A stretch of 64,000 bases of DNA from DYJE01 sp964637565 (GTDB lineage Bacteria; Desulfobacterota; Desulfobacteria; Desulfobacterales; Desulfolunaceae). The number at the start of each line of letters is the position of its first letter. Within the stretch, counting starts at the first letter, position 1. The stretch is taken from contig CAZWTY010000007.1 in assembly GCA_964637565.1 (NCBI GenBank), forward strand, positions 10,369 to 74,368. Reading direction: 5' to 3'. The translations under genes were made by a program, and so were the position numbers. Shown in pieces: positions 59,600-64,000 of this stretch. The notes beneath the pieces were generated by a model. The model saw only the letters and a program-made list of their open reading frames with translations. It had not been told where the DNA came from and ran no database searches.

Positions 59600-60847
59600 T
59601 CAGCCCGTCGACACCACGGTGTTTTCGATCCGTTCGATCCGGTCCATCAGCGGGGGATGGGAATAGTTGAGAAGCACGTAAAAGGGGTGGGGGAAAAGGT
59701 TGCCCAGGTTGTTGACGCTCAGCTTGATCAGGGCCTCTTTCAGGGAAAGGTTGTCACGGGTCGTGGTCACGGCGAAGCGGTCCGCCTCGTATTCGTTTTT
59801 ACGGGAGTACATGTTCATCAGGATGTTGGTGAAAAAATCCACAGGGGCGAAAAGCAGGCCGAAAAAAACCAGGCCGGCGTAAACCGACATGTGTTCCATG
59901 TAAAACGCGTCGAACAGGCCCTGGCGTGACAGACAGACTGAAAGGATGTAGAACATCGCCCCGGACTGGAGGACCGCGATGAAAAGGGTCTTTTTGATGT
60001 GGTTCAGTTTGAAATGCCCCATTTCGTGGGCCAGAACGCCCACAAGTTCCGGTACAGTGTGCTGTTCGATCAGGGTGTCGAAAAGGACGATGCGCTTGCT
60101 TTTTCCGAAACCTGTGAAGAAGGCGTTGGATTTGGATGACCGCTTGGAGCCGTCCATCCTGAAAACCTGGGTCAGGGGAAAGCGGATGGCTGCCGCGTAA
60201 TCCATGAGGGCTTTTTTCAGCTCACCGTCCTCGATGGGTTCGAACCGGTTGAAAAGGGGCATGATCACCGTGGGGACAAGAATCTGCATGATCAGCATGA
60301 AGACCACCACCGTGACCCAGCAGGTGATCCAGGCATAGGCCCCCAGGACTTGGAAGAACAGGAGAATGACGGAAAGAAGGGGGGCACCGATGGCCAGGGC
60401 CAGAAGAACGCCTTTGACGGTGTCGGCGATGAATGTTTTGACCGTGGTCTTGTTGAAACCAAAGGCTTCTTCGATGACAAAAGTGTCGTAGACCGTGAAG
60501 GGAAGGGAAACCAGGGCTTTGCCTGCGGCGAGAATTCCGATGAACAGAACGCCGGACAGAACAGGCCCGAAATTCAGATGGCGTACGGCCTGATCGAGAT
60601 AATTGAATCCTCCCGCGAACCAGAAGGCCAGCACCACCCCGAGGTTCACTGTTGATGTGACCCAGTTGAACCGGGTGTTGACCCGAAGGTACTCCTGGGA
60701 TTTTCCATAGGACTCGGGGCTGTGGTGATCTTTGAACAAATCAGGCAGTTCTGTCCTGATCATCCGGAGGTTGAGGACATCGGCCACGATGTTGAGTACA
60801 AAGTCAGCCAGAAGGGCCGCGATGATGATGACTGCGTAGATGTTCAT
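59600..60847 (-). CDS. M48 family (Ste24-like) zinc metalloprotease
   Basis: The protein has 415 residues with six or seven membrane helices. Zinc site HEMGH in VGVLAHEMGHFKLNH, third ligand Glu in NEYEADRFAV. The N-terminal half resembles CAAX-protease Ste24 (LVSLPFTVYDTFVIEEAFGFN). It should cleave membrane or misfolded proteins. Its start lies 12 bp after the stop of the Prc gene, so the two proteases are one operon. Confidence 0.92.
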   Translation of the reverse strand: MNIYAVIIIAALLADFVLNIVADVLNLRMIRTELPDLFKDHHSPESYGKSQEYLRVNTRFNWVTSTVNLGVVLAFWFAGGFNYLDQAVRHLNFGPVLSGVLFIGILAAGKALVSLPFTVYDTFVIEEAFGFNKTTVKTFIADTVKGVLLALAIGAPLLSVILLFFQVLGAYAWITCWVTVVVFMLIMQILVPTVIMPLFNRFEPIEDGELKKALMDYAAAIRFPLTQVFRMDGSKRSSKSNAFFTGFGKSKRIVLFDTLIEQHTVPELVGVLAHEMGHFKLNHIKKTLFIAVLQSGAMFYILSVCLSRQGLFDAFYMEHMSVYAGLVFFGLLFAPVDFFTNILMNMYSRKNEYEADRFAVTTTRDNLSLKEALIKLSVNNLGNLFPHPFYVLLNYSHPPLMDRIERIENTVVSTG

Positions 60848-60859
60848 CCAGCGCTCCTT

Positions 60860-62986
60860 TCAACCTCTCAACAGTCGGATGTAGTCCGCGACAATGTTCT
60901 GGCTCTCATGGAGCACCACATCGTTCCCGTTGTTCTTTTCGCTGAACTCATCGTCTGTGTTTTCCTTGTCCTGGGCTTTTTTCAGCTCATCGTAACTGGC
61001 GTAGGGTTTTTTCCCTTTGGCCAGCCTCAGGGTGTTCTCGAGCTTGAGCGCCCATTTCTGAGCTTCCTGTTGTTCCCGGAGCCGCTGTTTTTCGTTGAGG
61101 CTGATGGTTTTCTTTTTTTCCAGTTCCTTGAAATGGGCGTTGAACTCCAGAAGATATTTGAAGTCCGGTGAGTTTTTCACACGTTTGTCATGAAACACCT
61201 GAAGTTTTTCGACGATATTTTTGAGGTTGACGTTCATGTAGGGCCTGAAACGAACCGGTGTCGTCCTGTCCCAGGGCAGAGCCTCTGAAAGGGCGCTTTC
61301 CCCGATTTCTTCCGGATTGTAAAGAGAGGGAAATGTGATGTCCGGGATGATACCCTTATGCTGGGTGCTTTCACCCAGAATTCTGTAAAATTTCGCCACG
61401 GTGATCTTGAGCTGTCCTTTGTTGAGATCGTGCAGGGACTGAACGGTTCCCTTGCCGAAGGTCTGGGACCCGAGGATGATGCCCCGGTTGTGGTCCCGGA
61501 TGGCGCCGGCGAAAATTTCGGAGGCCGAGGCGCTCATTCGGTTTACCAGAACCGCGAGGGGGCCCGTATAGGCGATTTCGGGGTCGTCGTCCGGGTAGAC
61601 GTTGAAACTGTTCCTGGGTGACCTGACGATGACCGTGGGGCCTGTCTTGATGAAAAGACCGGTGAGGCTCGTGGCTTCATGGAGCGCTCCCCCTCCGTTT
61701 TCACGGAGATCCACGATGACGCCGTCCACTTTTTCGGCTTTCAGTTCCTCGAGGAGTTTTTTCACGTCCCGTGTGGTGCTTTTGTAATCCGGGGCTCCGC
61801 TCTGGTAAGCGTTGAAATCGATGTAAAATGCGGGAATGGTGATGACGCCGACCTTGTAGTTCCGGTTATTGTTTTTCACCGTGACCACGCTTTTCTTGGC
61901 CGCCTGTTCTTCAAGTTTCACGGTGTTGCGGGTGATTCGGATGATTTTGGTCTGTTGATCGTCGGTGGAGGTGGAGGGAATGATTTTCAGCTTCACCACG
62001 GTGTCCTTGGGGCCCCGGATCATCTGGACCACATCGTCCAGGCGCCAGCCGATGACATCCACCAGGTCCCCTTCATTGCCCTGGCCCACGGCTACAATCC
62101 TGTCTCCTGCTTTCAGAAGGCCGGATTTGTCCGCAGGCCCGGCGGGAACGAGCCGGACCACTTTGGTGTGTTCGTTTTCCGTTTGAAGAAGTGCGCCGAT
62201 GCCTTCAAGGGACAGACTCATCCGGATGTTGAAATCTTCCGACGCCCTGGGTGAAAAATACTGGGTGTGGGGATCGTACATCCGGGTAAAGGAGTTCATG
62301 TAGATCCTGAAGGCGTCTTCGCTTTTTGTCTGGCTTACACGCACGAGCTGGTTTTTGTAACGCTTTATCAGGGCCTCGGCGATGTTCTTCTCGGGTTTGT
62401 CCGACAGCTTGCTGTTCAGAATATCGTTTTTGAGGCGTTTGATCCAGATGTCGTCAAGTGCTTTCTGGTTCGGGGCCCATGGGGCGTTTTTTCTTTCCGT
62501 ATCGAACACTTCGCTGCCGGTAAGATCAAGTTTGGCGAAGCAGCAGTCCAGAGTTTTGATGGAGAAGAGAAGGCGTTCGATCATCCGTTGCTGGTAGCGG
62601 TTGAACATGGTGTAAGCCGGTTTCAGGTCCCCTTTTTTAATCGCGTTGTCGAGCTGGGTTTTGTAGATGTCGAAGGACCGGATGTCGCTTTCCAGAAAGT
62701 AGAGCCGGGAGGCGTCCAGGTCCTCCAGGTACTTGTCGAACATTTTTCGTGAAAAATCGTCGTTGATCTCCAGGTTTCTGAAATGTTTGTGTTCCAGGTT
62801 CTTGTAAATGTTGATCCCGGTGGACATGTGGATTTTTTCAGGAGCAAGGGGTTTGTAGTACGACTGGCTGGTCAGGTTGTTGCCGTTGACGGGCTGTTTT
62901 GTCTTTCCGTTTCCATCGGCATGGAGCAGGTGAAAGGAGAGCAGAAGGGTCAGGACGACCAGGACAAGCACCTGTTGCTTTTTCAT
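60860..62986 (-). CDS. prc: Tail-specific carboxy-terminal protease Prc
   Basis: The protein has 708 residues. A signal peptide (about 6-24), an N-terminal helical domain, a PDZ domain (GIGALLQTENEHTKVVRL, then AGDRIVAVG), and the S41 protease core with VNRMSASASEIFAGA (catalytic Ser) and SQTFGKGTVQSL (catalytic Lys). A charged C-terminal domain (DUF3340-like) follows. It degrades periplasmic proteins from their C-terminus. It is upstream of the M48 gene. Confidence 0.93.
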   Translation of the reverse strand: MKKQQVLVLVVLTLLLSFHLLHADGNGKTKQPVNGNNLTSQSYYKPLAPEKIHMSTGINIYKNLEHKHFRNLEINDDFSRKMFDKYLEDLDASRLYFLESDIRSFDIYKTQLDNAIKKGDLKPAYTMFNRYQQRMIERLLFSIKTLDCCFAKLDLTGSEVFDTERKNAPWAPNQKALDDIWIKRLKNDILNSKLSDKPEKNIAEALIKRYKNQLVRVSQTKSEDAFRIYMNSFTRMYDPHTQYFSPRASEDFNIRMSLSLEGIGALLQTENEHTKVVRLVPAGPADKSGLLKAGDRIVAVGQGNEGDLVDVIGWRLDDVVQMIRGPKDTVVKLKIIPSTSTDDQQTKIIRITRNTVKLEEQAAKKSVVTVKNNNRNYKVGVITIPAFYIDFNAYQSGAPDYKSTTRDVKKLLEELKAEKVDGVIVDLRENGGGALHEATSLTGLFIKTGPTVIVRSPRNSFNVYPDDDPEIAYTGPLAVLVNRMSASASEIFAGAIRDHNRGIILGSQTFGKGTVQSLHDLNKGQLKITVAKFYRILGESTQHKGIIPDITFPSLYNPEEIGESALSEALPWDRTTPVRFRPYMNVNLKNIVEKLQVFHDKRVKNSPDFKYLLEFNAHFKELEKKKTISLNEKQRLREQQEAQKWALKLENTLRLAKGKKPYASYDELKKAQDKENTDDEFSEKNNGNDVVLHESQNIVADYIRLLRG

Positions 62987-63296
62987 TTAAGACTCCTTGA
63001 AAGGCGGTATGTTTGAGCCAGGCGGCTTTTGGTTTTCACAGGTTTTTGTTTATAGCATAAAATCGGAAACAAGGTGAAAAATATCATATTTGACACGTAA
63101 AAAGTCACGAGCAGGGTTCCCTTTCGGGAATATCCCGGATATTTAGGGTATTGCCCCAGGAATTTAAAGGATTCACCTTATATACACCCCGATATTTTTT
63201 TTTTATGATGTTTGCCACAAAAACAATGTTTGTTAATGTGACGCCGTTATAGATTTCATATTCAAATCGATTTGAGCCGGGAAAAGTGAGGTGGTT
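62987..63296. other. Divergent intergenic region
   Basis: About 310 bp between prc and the small coiled-coil gene. It contains AT-rich sequence and a run of T at about 63197-63205. I see TTGACA at 63090-63095 but no good -10 box at the right distance. No gene. Confidence 0.35.
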
Positions 63297-63506
63297 ATGC
63301 CGACATTAGACGAAAGAATGACCGAAAGTATCGAATCCCTTGAAACAAGGATCGCCCAAAGACAGGAAGCCCTTGAAGTTTCACCGGCACTGTCCAGATA
63401 CATCGAAATGTTGGAAAAATATCTCCTCGAACTTGAAGAGCGCGTCGTGACCATGGAGAGAAAAATGAAGGAAGACTACTATCCCATCCATATCATCACC
63501 AACTGA
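63297..63506 (+). CDS. Small coiled-coil protein
   Basis: The protein has 69 residues from ATG 63297 with GTGAGGTGG before it. It is almost entirely helical and charged (ESLETRIAQRQEALEVSPAL, LEKYLLELEERVVTMERKMK), consistent with a dimeric coiled coil. No family is recognised. A clear terminator follows 40 bp later. Confidence 0.6.
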   Translation: MPTLDERMTESIESLETRIAQRQEALEVSPALSRYIEMLEKYLLELEERVVTMERKMKEDYYPIHIITN

Positions 63507-63547
63507 AACCGAATCGTTACGGAATTGAAAAACAGAATGAAACAAGA

Positions 63548-63569
63548 GGGGGCTGAAAGCCCCCTTTTT
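63548..63569 (+). terminator. Intrinsic terminator
   Basis: GGGGGCT-GAA-AGCCCCC followed by TTTTT. Confidence 0.85.
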
Positions 63570-63602
63570 ACGTGATGAGGTACGCAGTTAACCAGATTTC
63601 AT

Positions 63603-64000
63603 TCAGTCTTTATCGAGAATGGTCATGGTTTCCAAGACCAGATCCACCTGATCGTTGTGATTGAAGAGCGGGGCGGCCGTCAGACGGACTTTAATTTCTT
63701 CTCCGTCTTTCCGGGTGATGTTTATTTCAAGGATGTAGGGAGCTCCTGTCTTGAAAACCTTGGCCGCCGGGCAGGTATCGGGAGGCATGGATTCACACCG
63801 GAACAGGTCCCAGCTTTTTTTGCCTTCCAGATTACCGAACATTTTTTTATGTTCAGGGCTTGTTTTCAGAATGACGCCTTTCCTGGTGTGGATTGAAACG
63901 ATCAGTCCGTGACCACCGGAGGGGCTTTCCGTTTCCGACAGAATCTCGATGACCTGTTTGACGGCGGATAAACGCTCCGAATCCACCGCTGAAGGGAAAA
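63603..64000 (-). CDS. PAS-domain protein, N-terminus beyond the window
   Basis: About 130 residues are visible and the frame stays open to the window edge. A GTG at 63986 is a possible start but lacks a visible ribosome-binding site. The PAS fold is seen (GVILKTSPEHKKMFG, then SWDLFRCESMPPDTCPAAKV, ITRKDGEEIKVRLTAAPLF). The paired Cys (Cys-x7-Cys-Pro) recurs in PAS domains of anaerobes and could bind metal or form a redox switch. As it ends soon after the PAS domain, it may be a single-domain or adaptor sensor. Confidence 0.7.
   Translation of the reverse strand, partial: FPSAVDSERLSAVKQVIEILSETESPSGGHGLIVSIHTRKGVILKTSPEHKKMFGNLEGKKSWDLFRCESMPPDTCPAAKVFKTGAPYILEINITRKDGEEIKVRLTAAPLFNHNDQVDLVLETMTILDKD

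Noticed and set aside
1..64000. CRISPR array, prophage, rRNA operon or replication origin
   Set aside because: No regularly spaced repeats, phage structural genes, rRNA sequence or DnaA-box cluster were seen.

Overview
The window reads as chromosome of an anaerobic or micro-oxic Gram-negative bacterium. The best guess is a Desulfobacterota (Desulfobacterales-like) sulfate reducer or relative. This is inferred, not proved, from: an Omp85 outer-membrane protein; a DVU0772-like protein; several small ferredoxin, rubredoxin and rubrerythrin proteins; a rhodanese-rubrerythrin fusion; a CoA/persulfide reductase-rhodanese fusion; a FolD/FchA one-carbon pair; and Nqr as the sodium pump. Coding density is high and most genes are GC-rich. 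AT-richer patches (about 2.9-5.4 kb, the IS element at 23.0-23.9 kb, parts of 30-34.6 kb, 56.4-57.3 kb) look acquired.

Layout. 0-1.3 kb: the end of a BamA/TamA-like barrel protein, interrupted by an assembly gap. 1.3-5.3 kb: a KaiC-like/XRE/cupin regulator, a membrane protein, an Old Yellow Enzyme homologue and an AT-rich nuclease-like gene. 5.4-12.2 kb: a six-gene minus-strand operon for oxygen, redox and sulfur handling (ndh, double-rubredoxin oxidoreductase, sfsA, SRPBCC-epimerase, membrane protein, rhodanese-rubrerythrin). 12.4-18.5 kb: diiron ferritin-like protein, cydAB, and a run of small redox proteins ending in an odd rubredoxin. 18.5-22.5 kb: a three-gene operon of a KamA-family aminomutase, a divergent glutamine synthetase and a YitT protein. 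Active-site residues suggest glutamate 2,3-aminomutase plus a beta-glutamate-type ligase, i.e. a possible osmolyte pathway. 23.0-29.2 kb: an IS5-like element, an SPL-family radical SAM protein, class I fumarase and PBP1B.

29.7-34.8 kb: a tRNA-Leu(UAG) gene whose 3' part is repeated 5.1 kb downstream. It brackets a small island without a visible integrase (Hbd, a gene remnant, a methyltransferase, an acetyltransferase, an EAL protein). 34.9-38.6 kb, just outside the second repeat: a McrB-type ATPase with two EVE/PUA-like domains, in an operon with a radical SAM protein and with no McrC. 38.6-46.9 kb: small enzymes, a ferredoxin, a DUF4349 envelope trio and a persulfide/CoA-disulfide reductase. 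47.0-54.1 kb: nqrABCDEF plus nhaA, a complete sodium circuit; its NqrA keeps two full [4Fe-4S] cysteine motifs as RnfC does. 54.1-64 kb: a methyltransferase, a GNAT-rhomboid fusion, a MITE-like element, a hotdog protein, folD-fchA, fold-back repeats, M48 and Prc proteases, a coiled-coil protein and a PAS protein cut by the window edge.

Together the genes describe an anaerobe that runs a sodium-based redox pump, scavenges oxygen with cytochrome bd and diiron proteins, and possibly makes beta-amino-acid osmolytes. The strongest leads are the aminomutase/glutamine-synthetase pair, the Fe-S-bearing NqrA, the EVE-McrB/radical-SAM pair next to a tRNA island, and the GNAT-rhomboid fusion. All alignments to known proteins were made by eye and from memory.
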